64,000 nt of DNA from Actinomycetaceae bacterium. GTDB lineage: Bacteria; Actinomycetota; Actinomycetes; Actinomycetales; Actinomycetaceae. The DNA is taken from contig JAUNVG010000004.1 in assembly GCA_030537735.1 (NCBI GenBank), positions 1 through 64,000 on the forward strand, read 5' to 3'. Position 1 is the first letter of the stretch, and the number at the start of each line of letters is the position of its first letter. The notes below the pieces were generated by a model. That model saw only the letters and a program-made list of their open reading frames with translations, was not told the origin of the DNA and did no database searches. A program made the position numbers and the translations under genes. Shown here piece by piece: positions 25,995 to 35,947 of the stretch.

Positions 25995-27947
25995 ATGGGT
26001 GAATCCAGTTGGTTTAACAAACTCAAAGACCATCCGCGGGTTCAGGCTGCTTTCACTGCGCTCTTAGTCACTGCCATTGTTGGTTTGGTGATCTTCGCTT
26101 ACCTGCCTGAAAAAGACCCCTACAGCATTGATAGCGTCGATATCCTCGCCCAAGTGGAGCCGAATGGTGATTTATCCGTTACGGAGTCAAGGACGTTTTC
26201 TTTCCACTCCCCCCATTCGGTGACCTGGATCGATTTCGGGATTCTCCAATCGTATTCCCATGTTGAGGTATCCGGCGCCTCCACTTTCACTGGTGACGAT
26301 GCGCAGGATCTAACCGAGGTGGATTTCGACCCCCAGTGGCGCACCGAAGGCGGCCCGGGGGAGAATCATTTTTCTTTCGACGAGGACGAAAACACCGTTT
26401 ACGCTTTCTTCCCCCGTGGTCGTGGTTCCCGCGTAGTGACGTTCGAATACGTGATCCGCTCCCAGGTAGATAAGTACCAAGACGCGGCAGTTCTATACCA
26501 CCAGTTTGTTGCTAGCAATTGGCCGGTTGATTCCAATAATGTCTCCGTGCGGCTGCAACTGCCCCAAGGTGAGGGGCGAGCCGGTGAGGAGGGTATTTTA
26601 GTTTGGGGTCACGGCCCCTTAGATGGTGAAGTTGTCCGCGACCTCGGCACTGGCCAGGTATCTGCCCACGCCCAGCGCGTGCACTCCGGGCAGTACTTCG
26701 AACTGCGTGTCCTCTTCCCCCCGGCGTGGTTATCTGCGGTTGAAGCGGATTCGCCACAAGTGCATCCAAAACCTATTCGCGCTGCGATTGTTGATCGGGA
26801 AACCACTTGGGCTGAGGAAGCTAACGCGCAGCGCTTAAGGACTCGTGTGAGCCTGGCAGCAGCAGCTTTAGTTCCCCTCTTGTACTGGCTTTTAGGCAGT
26901 GCTTTGCAGGCTTGGGGCAGCCGGTATCCGCGGCCTATTTTCCGAGAAAAGTATTGGCGTGATCGCCCCGATGCGAACTTGCCGGCTTCTTTAGGGTTCT
27001 CCGGCCCGGTGCATCCGGTGGTGGTGGGACTGAATCACTACGGGACGCAAGAGCCGCACAGGCTCTTCAGCACTAACTTGGTGTGGTTGGTTCACCAGGG
27101 GTGGATTTCTTTGCGGCAGGCAGAAAAGAAGTCCTGGGTGTTGGTCTCTGAACGCCCGGGGCAAGAGCCGTCCGATCCGATTGACAAGGCAATGTTGGAT
27201 CTCATTTTCAAGGTAGTTGCAGATGGTGGCGACCAGGTGAAAATGGCTGATTTCAAGAATGCCAGATTACAACGCGCCAGCGCGTACTCCGATGGCTATC
27301 AGGCATGGTTAGATGCTTGCCAAGAAAGCTATTCCTCACAGTCCCTGGGTAGGCGGTGGGTAGAGCAGGTAGCGAATTTCGGTTTTAAGGGCCTGGGCTA
27401 CCTAATCATGCTGATAGCGGCGCTGCAGGGAATATTCTACTTTGACCAGTGGGGCCTGTGGGCCTTGGTCTTCGCCGTCCCGCTCCTCGTCACTGCGCTG
27501 GCAGTGATGTACTACGACGATCTGATGCGTAGATTCACTCGTAAGGGCGCGGAGTTGGAAGCGTATTTACGGGCTTTGGGAAACTGGCTGCGTGATTTCA
27601 CTGCTCTAGATGAACGTCCCCCTTCAGATGTGCAGGTGTGGGGCTATTTCATGGTCTACGCCAATCTTTTAGGAATTTCTGAACAGGTCCTCAATAACCT
27701 GGTCACGTACGCTCCTCAGGCTCTTGCCGATCCGCAGGTTTTGCATACTGCTAGCTTTATGGGCTACCGCCCTAGCGGCGACAATAACTACGCCGCTTCC
27801 CCCTTAGTTCAGCTTAAAACTCAACACGGCGCAGCGTTGATTAAGTCTGTCAGCCGTTCTTCTTCCAGCTCCTTTGGTGGGGGTGGAGGTTTCTCCTCCG
27901 GTGGTGGCGGTGGCTCCGGTAGGGGCGGTGGCGGGGGCGCCCGCTGA
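25995..27947 (+). CDS. DUF2207 family membrane protein with glycine-rich tail
   Basis: A 650-residue protein of the DUF2207 family, function unknown. A transmembrane segment lies near residues 17-37 (ALLVTAIVGLVIFAYL), followed by an extracellular beta-rich domain (about 40-270, with GDLSVTESRTFSF typical of the family), a second membrane segment near 285-305, a cytoplasmic region, and two more hydrophobic segments around 465-510. The tail is Ser/Gly-rich (SSSSFGGGGGF, ending GRGGGGGAR), a usual DUF2207 ending. The start ATG at 25995 has AAAGG seven bases upstream; the frame opens at 25944. Its neighbours give no function. Confidence 0.82.
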   Translation: MGESSWFNKLKDHPRVQAAFTALLVTAIVGLVIFAYLPEKDPYSIDSVDILAQVEPNGDLSVTESRTFSFHSPHSVTWIDFGILQSYSHVEVSGASTFTGDDAQDLTEVDFDPQWRTEGGPGENHFSFDEDENTVYAFFPRGRGSRVVTFEYVIRSQVDKYQDAAVLYHQFVASNWPVDSNNVSVRLQLPQGEGRAGEEGILVWGHGPLDGEVVRDLGTGQVSAHAQRVHSGQYFELRVLFPPAWLSAVEADSPQVHPKPIRAAIVDRETTWAEEANAQRLRTRVSLAAAALVPLLYWLLGSALQAWGSRYPRPIFREKYWRDRPDANLPASLGFSGPVHPVVVGLNHYGTQEPHRLFSTNLVWLVHQGWISLRQAEKKSWVLVSERPGQEPSDPIDKAMLDLIFKVVADGGDQVKMADFKNARLQRASAYSDGYQAWLDACQESYSSQSLGRRWVEQVANFGFKGLGYLIMLIAALQGIFYFDQWGLWALVFAVPLLVTALAVMYYDDLMRRFTRKGAELEAYLRALGNWLRDFTALDERPPSDVQVWGYFMVYANLLGISEQVLNNLVTYAPQALADPQVLHTASFMGYRPSGDNNYAASPLVQLKTQHGAALIKSVSRSSSSSFGGGGGFSSGGGGGSGRGGGGGAR

Positions 27948-28051
27948 GTGGTTCTGTCCAGCTGCTGGCGTTGGTTCTTTGCCCGCAGCCAAGATAATTC
28001 TCTAGGCTAGGGGTATAGAACTACTTCTTCGCGCCATCTAAGGAGCCCAAA

Positions 28052-30256
28052 ATGGCCACGTCCAAGCGTCGCCCCGCCAAGGTTAATACCAATGCTTCGG
28101 CACCGTGCAAGACCACTTCCGCTTCCAAAGGTAGCTCCAAGCCGGCGGCAAAGGCTCCCCAGCCACGTAAAGGCGCCAAGCCCGCCACTGATCTGCCGGT
28201 GCAACCTCACCTGGATGCCGACATCGTCATTCCCCGTATTCCTGCCACTGAGATCTACCCGCAGGTGGAAGGTGGCCGGTGGGCAGCCAAAGCCACTGAA
28301 GGTGAACCGTTCCCGGTGCGGGCCACCGTCTTTCGTGAGGGACACGATGCGTTAGCCGCCCAAGTGGTGCTGTTACGCCCCGATGGCAGTGAACACCAGC
28401 GTTCCACCATGGTCGATATCGCCCCCGGGCTTGACCGTTACGAAGCCTGGGTCGCCGCAGACACTCCCGGGAACTGGAGTTTTTGTATTGAGACTTGGTC
28501 CGACCCTTACGCCACGTGGAGTCACGACGCTTCGGTAAAGATCGCCGCCGACACGGACGTGGATCTGATGTTGGAAGAAGGCGCTCGCCTGATGGAGCGG
28601 GCAGCGGCGGGACAGGCGTTACCCACTGATTCACCTGCTGTTCCCCCTTCTGACGAGGACGCCCGCACCGTCCTCGTACAAGCAGCGGTTAACCTACGTG
28701 ACGATTCGGCTTCCCCGCAGCGACGGTTGTCCGCGGGCCTGTCCACCCAGGTGCGTCAGGTGATGCGCCGCTTCCCCCTGCGCGACCTAGCATCCCGCAC
28801 CCGCACCTATCCTTTGCAGGTGGACCGCAAACGCGCCCTCTACGGGTCTTGGTATGAGATTTTCCCCCGCTCCTACGGTGCCTACCGCGACGGGGAAGGC
28901 AACTGGGTTTCCGGCACGCTGCAAGAAGCGGCGAAACAGTTGCCGCGTATTTCGCAGATGGGTTTCGACGTCATCTACCTAACGCCCATTCACCCCATTG
29001 GCACCACGTTCCGCAAGGGTCGCAATAATACGTTGGAGGCCGGCCCCCAGGACCCGGGGTCCCCCTACGGTATTGGGGCTCCTACCGGTGGGCACGAAGC
29101 GATCCACCCGGACTTGGGTACTTTTGATGATTTCGATGATTTCGTGGCCCAGGCAAAGGAACTGGGAATGGAGGTCGCCCTCGACCTGGCTTTACAGTGC
29201 TCCCCCGACCACCCGTGGGTGAAAGAACACCCGCAGTGGTTCACCCAGCGAGCCGATGGTTCCATCGCCTACGCGGAGAACCCGCCAAAGAAGTACCAAG
29301 ATATCTACCCGCTGAACTTCGACAACGATCCCGAAGGCATCTACCGCGCCATTCGCGACGTGCTGGAAAAGTGGATTGCTCACGGGGTGACGATCTTCCG
29401 CGTCGATAATCCCCACACCAAACCCCTGCAGTTCTGGCAACGCCTCCTCACAGAGATGCGCCAGCGCCACCCGCAGGTTTTGTTCCTAGCTGAGGCTTTC
29501 ACTCGCCCCGCCATGATGCGCACCCTGGGTGCGGTTGGGTTCCACCAGTCCTACACCTACTTCGCTTGGCGCACCGAGAAGCAGGAAATCGAAGAGTACC
29601 TGCAGGAAGTAAGCCGCGAAACCTCCCACCTGATGCGACCGGCGTTTTGGCCCACTACCCACGACATTCTCACCCCGCAGATGACCACCGGGGGCAGCGC
29701 TATTTTCGCCATTCGCGCGATCTTAGCCGCCACCGGGGCGCCCACGTATGGGATTTATTCGGGCTATGAGTTCATTGAAAACGTCCAACGCCCCGGTTTC
29801 GAAGAGCAGATCGATAACGAGAAGTACGAGTATCGTCCTCGCAACTGGGACAACGTCGATGTCCACGGCATCTCTGCCCTACTGACGCTACTGAATGCTG
29901 CTCGGCGCGCCCACCCGGCACTGCAGCAGTTGCATCGCATTAATATTCACCGCACTTCCGATGACCGTTTGCTGTGTTTCTCCCGGCATATCGATGCCAA
30001 GTACTCCCCCACCGGGGAAGATGACACGGTGATTGTGGTGATCAACCTCGATCCTCACAACGAGGTGGTCGGCAGTGTCGATCTGGATCTGAGTCAGTTG
30101 GGTGCGCGCGTATCGTACGGCACTGCTGGCCCGCTGTTGCAGGTGGTGGATGAACTCGATGGCCGCCGCTATCAGTGGGGGGAGCATAACTTCGTGCGTT
30201 TGAATCCCGCTGAACGCACCGCGCACGTGATGGCGGTGGTTAACGCCGGGTCCTAG
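28052..30256 (+). CDS. glgE: Alpha-1,4-glucan:maltose-1-phosphate maltosyltransferase
   Basis: A 734-residue GH13_3 enzyme that adds maltose from maltose-1-phosphate to alpha-glucan. Family blocks: YGSWYEIFPRSYG, YLTPIHPIGTTFRKG, IFRVDNPHTKPLQFW (nucleophile Asp), FLAEAFTRP (acid Glu) and FWPTTHDILTPQ. It is longer than usual because of an N-terminal tail of about 45 residues rich in Lys, Ala, Ser and Pro before the conserved region (IPATEIYPQVEGGRW). AAGGAG precedes the ATG. It heads the treS-pep2-glgB group and needs the maltose-1-phosphate made by Pep2. Confidence 0.95.
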   Translation: MATSKRRPAKVNTNASAPCKTTSASKGSSKPAAKAPQPRKGAKPATDLPVQPHLDADIVIPRIPATEIYPQVEGGRWAAKATEGEPFPVRATVFREGHDALAAQVVLLRPDGSEHQRSTMVDIAPGLDRYEAWVAADTPGNWSFCIETWSDPYATWSHDASVKIAADTDVDLMLEEGARLMERAAAGQALPTDSPAVPPSDEDARTVLVQAAVNLRDDSASPQRRLSAGLSTQVRQVMRRFPLRDLASRTRTYPLQVDRKRALYGSWYEIFPRSYGAYRDGEGNWVSGTLQEAAKQLPRISQMGFDVIYLTPIHPIGTTFRKGRNNTLEAGPQDPGSPYGIGAPTGGHEAIHPDLGTFDDFDDFVAQAKELGMEVALDLALQCSPDHPWVKEHPQWFTQRADGSIAYAENPPKKYQDIYPLNFDNDPEGIYRAIRDVLEKWIAHGVTIFRVDNPHTKPLQFWQRLLTEMRQRHPQVLFLAEAFTRPAMMRTLGAVGFHQSYTYFAWRTEKQEIEEYLQEVSRETSHLMRPAFWPTTHDILTPQMTTGGSAIFAIRAILAATGAPTYGIYSGYEFIENVQRPGFEEQIDNEKYEYRPRNWDNVDVHGISALLTLLNAARRAHPALQQLHRINIHRTSDDRLLCFSRHIDAKYSPTGEDDTVIVVINLDPHNEVVGSVDLDLSQLGARVSYGTAGPLLQVVDELDGRRYQWGEHNFVRLNPAERTAHVMAVVNAGS

Positions 30257-30363
30257 TGGCCTTGGCTTTAGTCCACTATGGGGCTGGGACGGCGCGCGGG
30301 AAGGCTGGCTTGTAGGCTAGGTGTTAGTAGGAGTTAGCTACCCCGGTTTAAGGAAGGTTATTG

Positions 30364-32139
30364 ATGCCTCAAACTTCGCCTAATCCCCCCACCGCCGCGG
30401 TCCCCATGATTCCGGGAACCACCAGTACCTCCACCCATGAGGTGCCGCAGCCAACCGCGTTGGAACCTGCGGCGCAAAACCCGCACTGGTATCGCACCGC
30501 GGTCTTTTACGAGGTCCTAACCCACTCCTTCCTAGATTCCAACGGTGACGGCGTGGGGGACTTCGAGGGGTTGCGCCAAAGCCTGGACTACTTGGCTTGG
30601 CTGGGGGTGGATGCTTTGTGGATTCCCCCGTTCTACCCTTCCCCCATGGCTGATGGTGGCTACGACATTTCGGATTACACCGGGGTGGATGAACGCTACG
30701 GCACGATGGAGGACTTCCACGCCCTGGTCCAAGATGCCCACGATCGCGGTATCCGCGTGGTCATTGACATGGTCATGAACCACACTTCCGACCAGCACCC
30801 GTGGTTCCAGGCCTCCCGCACCGACCCCACCGGCCCGTACGGGGACTTTTACGTGTGGCGCAAACGCCCCACCGAATACCTCGATGCCCGCATCATTTTC
30901 GTAGACACGGAAAGTTCGAACTGGACTTGGGACGAAGTGCGCGGGGAGTTCTACTGGCACCGTTTCTTCTCTCACCAGCCGGATCTTAACTACGAAAACC
31001 CGGCGGTGCGTGAAGCCATTAAAGATGTGGTGCGCTACTGGTGTTCCACCGGGGTAGATGGGTTCCGCCTCGACGCCATCCCCTACCTGTATGAAGAAGA
31101 TGGCACCAACTGTGAAAACCTTCCCGAAACCCACGGTTTCATCGCCCAGCTGCGCCAAATGGTGGATGAAGAGTTCCCCGGCACGGTGATGATTGCCGAA
31201 GCTAATCAGCCTCCCCACGAGGTGGTTGCCTATTTCGGCACCGATGCTTCCCCCGAATGCCATATCTGTTTCCACTTCCCCATCATGCCGAAGATTTTCG
31301 CGGCCCTTCGGGAGGAAACTTCTGCGGGTTTGCGCGATGTTTTCGCCAAGACTCCCCCGCTTCCCCAGGGCGGCCAGTGGGGTACGTTCTTACGTAACCA
31401 CGATGAGTTGACGCTGGAGATGGTCACTGACGAAGAACGCGAAGCCATGTGGGGTTGGTACGCTCCGGAGCCGCGTATGCGTGCCAATATTGGTATTCGT
31501 CGCCGGCTAATGCCGCTGCTGCGCGGGTCTCGTCGCGAGGTGGAACTGGCCCACGCGCTACTGCTTTCCTTCCCCGGTTCCCCCTTCCTTTACTACGGTG
31601 ACGAAATCGGTATGGGCGACAATATTTGGCTCAAGGACCGTGACGGGGTGCGCACCCCCATGCAGTGGGATGATTCCCCGGGGGCGGGCTTTTCCGCGGC
31701 GGACCCGTCCTCGTTTTACCTGCCTTTGATTGAAAACGGGGTCTATTCCCCCACCGCGGTGAACGTGGCTGAGCATCGCACCCGTCCCACTTCCATGTTG
31801 AACTGGCTGCGACAAATGCTGGCGGTGCGCCGCCGCTACCCGGTTTTCGGCATTGGGTCTTTAACTTTGCTGGCAACTTCCGACGACGCGGTGTTAGCTT
31901 TTTTGCGCCGCGACGAACACCAAAGCGTTTTGTGCATCAATAACCTTTCCACTACTTCTCGTTCCGCACGCATCCAGCTTCCCGGTATGGCCGGTTGGCA
32001 TTTGCGTGATGCCGCTTCCGGTAACCATTTCCCGGATGTGCGCGAGGACGAAACGATTGATATTACGCTGGGTCGCCACGGCTTCTACTGGTTGGAGGCG
32101 TCCTTCCTGGATGAAGAGAAAGACACCGATACCCCATGA
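30364..32139 (+). CDS. treS: Trehalose synthase (maltose alpha-D-glucosyltransferase)
   Basis: A 591-residue GH13_16 isomerase interconverting trehalose and maltose. It has the N-terminal ALWIPPFYPSPMADGGYDIS, GVDGFRLDAIPYLYEEDGT (nucleophile), MIAEANQPP (acid) and FLRNHDELTLEM. The maltokinase domain that is fused to TreS in some species is here a separate downstream gene. ATG at 30364 is chosen over TTG 30361 because AGGAAGG lies six bases before it. The stop overlaps the next start as ATGA, so TreS and Pep2 are coupled. Confidence 0.95.
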   Translation: MPQTSPNPPTAAVPMIPGTTSTSTHEVPQPTALEPAAQNPHWYRTAVFYEVLTHSFLDSNGDGVGDFEGLRQSLDYLAWLGVDALWIPPFYPSPMADGGYDISDYTGVDERYGTMEDFHALVQDAHDRGIRVVIDMVMNHTSDQHPWFQASRTDPTGPYGDFYVWRKRPTEYLDARIIFVDTESSNWTWDEVRGEFYWHRFFSHQPDLNYENPAVREAIKDVVRYWCSTGVDGFRLDAIPYLYEEDGTNCENLPETHGFIAQLRQMVDEEFPGTVMIAEANQPPHEVVAYFGTDASPECHICFHFPIMPKIFAALREETSAGLRDVFAKTPPLPQGGQWGTFLRNHDELTLEMVTDEEREAMWGWYAPEPRMRANIGIRRRLMPLLRGSRREVELAHALLLSFPGSPFLYYGDEIGMGDNIWLKDRDGVRTPMQWDDSPGAGFSAADPSSFYLPLIENGVYSPTAVNVAEHRTRPTSMLNWLRQMLAVRRRYPVFGIGSLTLLATSDDAVLAFLRRDEHQSVLCINNLSTTSRSARIQLPGMAGWHLRDAASGNHFPDVREDETIDITLGRHGFYWLEASFLDEEKDTDTP

Positions 32140-33572
32140 GTATTTCCTGGCCTACCAATGTTGACCTTCTAGATGTAATCGGACCGTGGTTGTACCAGCA
32201 GCGCTGGTTCCCCGGCAGCGAGGGCGACGCGGTGCGTCTGGTTGCGAACCTGGATTTAACCGCGTTTTCGGTTCCCCCGCGCTCGGCTTCAGCCCCTGCC
32301 CAGGCCCCTGCCCACCGCGTATCGGCAGAGAGCGAGTTTTCTCCTTCCCCGTCTGACCCCGCGAGCGAGTCAGGGGCTGAACACCCCCATATGGAGCCGG
32401 TTTGGATTTCGTTCGTGGAAGTCGGTGACACCCTGTTGCAGCTTCCTCTCGCCTACCGCGAGTTCGCTCCCGAAACTGGGGTGATTGCCCAGGTTGAGGA
32501 CGGTTGGCTAGTTGACGGCCCTAACGATGAGTTGTTCTTGCGTACCTGGCTGCGCTACGCGCTATCTCAGGGAGCTATCAGCCCGCTACAGCCCGAGGCA
32601 GCTACCGGGTTGGCCCAGCGTTTGGACCGGCAAATCAGTGATGCCCACAGTTTGGGGGCGGAGCAGTCGAACACTTCGGTACTGCTACCGGGTAAGCAAC
32701 CCTGCGTGGTGAAGTTCATTCGCGTTCTGCATCCGGGTACCCACCCGGAGGTGGAGATGGCGGTGGCTTTAGGTGAGCAGGGCTGGCCGCATGTCCCCAC
32801 GCCGTTGGTGGCGCTGGAAACTACTTTGCCTGACAGTGGTTGGGGCAATACTCCTGTTGCCCTGTCGGTGGCTAGTGAGTTCATTTCTAACGCTCGCGAT
32901 GGTTTCGAACTGTGCGTTGAGCGGGCGCGCCAGGGGGATGACTTTTGCCATCAGGCTTCCAGTTTGGGTGGCACGATCCGCAGTCTGCATGAGACTTTAG
33001 GGAAGGCTTTTGCCCCGGCGGTAAGCGATACCGAGGTTTCACAGCGGGCGCAGGCACTGGCTGCTCGCATCCACGCGAATTTTGCTGCCGCCGCCGCGGA
33101 AGTTCCCCAGCTACGCGATTTCGAAGGTAGCGAAACCCTTGAAGCCACCATCGACCAGGTCGCTTCCCTGCCGGTTTTACCCCAGGCTATTCGCATCCAT
33201 GGGGACTTGCATTTAGGCCAGACGTTAGAGCGCGATGACCACTGGTGGGTGTTGGATTTCGAGGGCGAGCCCCTGCGTCCGCTTTCGCAGCGCCGTGAGC
33301 CTGATTTGGCTTTGCGAGACGTAGCTGGCATGTTGCGTTCTTTTGATTATGCGGCAGCTAAAGCCGGCATGGATGAGTCGTGGCTGCACCGCGTGCGCGA
33401 GGCCTTCCTTTCCGGCTACTGCCTGGGTCAGGAGTTATCAGCTGAGCAACGGGTGTTGTTGCGCGCTTTGGAGATTGAAAAGGCTGCCTATGAGGCGGTT
33501 TACGAACACCGTCTACGTCCGCAGTGGGTTTCTATTCCGCTGCGCGCCCTAAGTAAGTTAGCAGGTCAGTAA
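32136..33572 (+). CDS. pep2: Maltokinase
   Basis: A 478-residue kinase phosphorylating maltose to maltose-1-phosphate with ATP, the link between TreS and GlgE. The aminoglycoside-phosphotransferase-like core has IHGDLHLGQTL (catalytic loop) and WVLDFEGEP (metal-binding Asp) near residues 350-375, and the substrate region NTSVLLPGKQPCVVKFIR. A low-complexity insertion rich in Ser, Ala and Pro (about residues 47-85) interrupts the N-terminal cap. Overlaps treS by four bases. Confidence 0.92.
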   Translation: MSISWPTNVDLLDVIGPWLYQQRWFPGSEGDAVRLVANLDLTAFSVPPRSASAPAQAPAHRVSAESEFSPSPSDPASESGAEHPHMEPVWISFVEVGDTLLQLPLAYREFAPETGVIAQVEDGWLVDGPNDELFLRTWLRYALSQGAISPLQPEAATGLAQRLDRQISDAHSLGAEQSNTSVLLPGKQPCVVKFIRVLHPGTHPEVEMAVALGEQGWPHVPTPLVALETTLPDSGWGNTPVALSVASEFISNARDGFELCVERARQGDDFCHQASSLGGTIRSLHETLGKAFAPAVSDTEVSQRAQALAARIHANFAAAAAEVPQLRDFEGSETLEATIDQVASLPVLPQAIRIHGDLHLGQTLERDDHWWVLDFEGEPLRPLSQRREPDLALRDVAGMLRSFDYAAAKAGMDESWLHRVREAFLSGYCLGQELSAEQRVLLRALEIEKAAYEAVYEHRLRPQWVSIPLRALSKLAGQ

Positions 33573-33614
33573 GGTCTGGTTTTTCATTCCAGCCCGCCAC
33601 CGCCTCGTACATGG

Positions 33615-33620
33615 AACAAT
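33615..33620 (+). promoter_or_regulatory. -10 box of glgB
   Basis: AACAAT is followed by six bases and the ATG at 33627; there is no ribosome binding site. glgB may thus have its own leaderless promoter in addition to read-through from pep2, 54 bases away. Confidence 0.45.
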
Positions 33621-33626
33621 TGCAAC

Positions 33627-35810
33627 ATGAGCCCTAAACCTTTACCTGTAGATTCATCCACTCTGGCCCAAGTCGCTGGAGCCCGTTATCACTCTCCCCA
33701 CTCAGTGTTGGGCGCGCATCCTTACGAGGGCGCGGTCACCGTCCGCACGGTGCGTCACCTGGCTGACCGGGTGGAAGTCGTCACCGCTGCGGGGGTGACG
33801 CAAGCCGAACACGAACAAGATGGCGTGTGGGTGGCGGTTTTAGACACGGAAGAGATTCCTGACTACCGTTTGCGCGTTACCTACGGCGATCAGACCACTG
33901 AGGTTGACGACCCTTACCGTTTCCTCCCGACTTTGGGGGATATGGACATTTACTTGATTTCTGAGGGTCGGCATGAGACTTTGTGGACTGCGCTGGGCGC
34001 GCATCGTCGTAGTTATGACGGTGACCTCGGCAAGGTCGAGGGCGTGTCCTTCGCCGTGTGGGCTCCCAACGCTCAGGCGGTGCGGGTAGTTGGCGACTTT
34101 AACTTCTGGGACGGTACCGGTAGCGCCATGCGTTCCCTGGGTGGTTCGGGAGTTTGGGAGTTGTTCATTCCCGGAGTGGAAGTGGGTGCTCGTTATAAGT
34201 ACGAGATCTGCGGCCCGGATGGTAACTGGATGCAAAAGGCGGATCCGATGGCGCGAGCCACGGAGATTCCACCCGCGACGGCTTCCGTGGTTACCGATCG
34301 TTTCCACGAGTGGAATGATGCGGAGTGGATGGAAGCACGCCAGCATAAGAATCCGCATGAGCTGCCCATGTCGGTGTATGAGCTTCACGTTGGTTCCTGG
34401 AAGCAGGGACTGGGTTACCGCGGTTTAGCGGATGAGCTTATCCCCTACTTGACGAAGATGGGTTTCACTCACGTTGAGCTCATGCCGGTAGCGGAGCATC
34501 CTTTCGGCGGGTCTTGGGGCTACCAGGTAACTTCCTACTATGCGCCGACTTCTCGTTTCGGCACTCCCGATGATTTCCGCTACTTGGTTGACCGCTTGCA
34601 CCAGGCGGGCATCGGAGTGATTTTGGATTGGGTTCCTGCCCACTTCCCGAAGGATTCTTGGGCGCTGGCGCGTTTCGATGGCACTTGCCTGTATGAGGAT
34701 CCTGATCCGCTGCGCGGTGAGCACCCGGACTGGGGCACTTTAGTGTTCAACTTTGGCCGGCGCGAAGTTCGCAACTTCCTGGTTGCCAACGCCCTGTATT
34801 GGTTGGAGGAGTTCCACATTGACGGGCTGCGCGTGGACGCGGTTGCTTCGATGCTGTACTTGGATTATTCCCGCCAAGATGGCCAGTGGCGTCCCAACCA
34901 GTACGGTGGCCGGGAGAATCTGGAGGCGATCCAGTTCCTGCAGGAAGCCAACGCCACCGCTTACCGCCGCAATCCCGGTATCGTCATGATTGCGGAAGAA
35001 TCCACCGCTTGGCCCGGGGTTACCGCTCCCACTTCCGGCGGCGGTCTGGGCTTTGGCTTTAAGTGGAACATGGGCTGGATGAATGACACTTTGCGTTATT
35101 TCCAGGAGGACCCGGTAAACCGCCGCTGGCACCATGGGGAGCTTACCTTCTCCCTGGTGTATGCCTTCAGTGAAAACTTCGTGCTGCCTCTGTCTCACGA
35201 TGAAGTGGTCCACGGTAAGGGTTCTTTAATCTCGAAGATGCCTGGCGATAAGTGGCGCAGGCTCGCGGGACTGCGTTCTTTGCTTGCCTACCAGTGGTCA
35301 CATCCGGGTAAGCAGCTGTTGTTCATGGGGCAGGAGTTCGGCCAGGAATCGGAATGGTCCGAAGCCTATTCCCTTGACTGGTGGCTGCTCGATGACCAGG
35401 GCCATGCTGGTGTCAACCGCTTGGTGTCGCACCTAAATGAGATCTACACGTCTTCACCCGCAATGTGGGATGATGCCCACACTGGTTATGAGTGGATTGA
35501 GGCGGGAGATTCTGACCACAACGTGATTTCTTACCTGCGTAAGGGTCGCGGCCACGATGGGCAAACGGAACTGATGGTTTGCATCTGTAACTTTGCCGGT
35601 AACCCCCATGAGGGCTACCGCGTTGGTCTGCCTTTCGCTGGTAAGTGGGAAGAAGTCCTCAACACCGATGCGGAAGAATACGGTGGCTCCGGGGTGGGCA
35701 ACATGGGCGTGGTTTATGCCGAAGAGATGGGGTGGAATGGCCGGCCAGCTTCCGCTGAGTTGCGTCTGCCTCCCCTGGGTTGCATTTGGTTGCGCCCTGC
35801 ACGCAGCTAG
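33627..35810 (+). CDS. glgB: 1,4-alpha-glucan branching enzyme
   Basis: A 727-residue GH13 branching enzyme introducing alpha-1,6 links. Two N-terminal beta domains (about 15-110 and 115-225, the second a CBM48 with [20 protein letters not shown]) precede the barrel. Catalytic blocks: [17 protein letters not shown] (nucleophile), [11 protein letters not shown] (acid) and [13 protein letters not shown]. The N1-domain form of about 730 residues is the usual actinobacterial one. It ends the glgE-treS-pep2-glgB group and is followed by a strong bidirectional terminator. Confidence 0.96.
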   Translation: MSPKPLPVDSSTLAQVAGARYHSPHSVLGAHPYEGAVTVRTVRHLADRVEVVTAAGVTQAEHEQDGVWVAVLDTEEIPDYRLRVTYGDQTTEVDDPYRFLPTLGDMDIYLISEGRHETLWTALGAHRRSYDGDLGKVEGVSFAVWAPNAQAVRVVGDFNFWDGTGSAMRSLGGSGVWELFIPGVEVGARYKYEICGPDGNWMQKADPMARATEIPPATASVVTDRFHEWNDAEWMEARQHKNPHELPMSVYELHVGSWKQGLGYRGLADELIPYLTKMGFTHVELMPVAEHPFGGSWGYQVTSYYAPTSRFGTPDDFRYLVDRLHQAGIGVILDWVPAHFPKDSWALARFDGTCLYEDPDPLRGEHPDWGTLVFNFGRREVRNFLVANALYWLEEFHIDGLRVDAVASMLYLDYSRQDGQWRPNQYGGRENLEAIQFLQEANATAYRRNPGIVMIAEESTAWPGVTAPTSGGGLGFGFKWNMGWMNDTLRYFQEDPVNRRWHHGELTFSLVYAFSENFVLPLSHDEVVHGKGSLISKMPGDKWRRLAGLRSLLAYQWSHPGKQLLFMGQEFGQESEWSEAYSLDWWLLDDQGHAGVNRLVSHLNEIYTSSPAMWDDAHTGYEWIEAGDSDHNVISYLRKGRGHDGQTELMVCICNFAGNPHEGYRVGLPFAGKWEEVLNTDAEEYGGSGVGNMGVVYAEEMGWNGRPASAELRLPPLGCIWLRPARS

Positions 35811-35892
35811 CGTCCTCGGGTAGGGTTTCTTGCCGGCAGCTACCTATGGGTGAGTGCTAGCCCGATTCCCTCCAGCGGCGCAAAAGCCGATT

Positions 35893-35933
35893 AAAGGGGC
35901 TGAACCCACATTCTTGTGTGGTTCAGCCCCTTT
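35893..35933. terminator. Bidirectional terminator between glgB and the thioredoxin-TPR gene
   Basis: AAAGGGGCTGAAC (35893-35905) pairs with 35921-35933, extended by CACA/TGTG with one bulge. The stem is flanked by A and T runs, so it works for both converging genes. Confidence 0.88.
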
Positions 35934-35947
35934 AGTTATTCGTTTGC

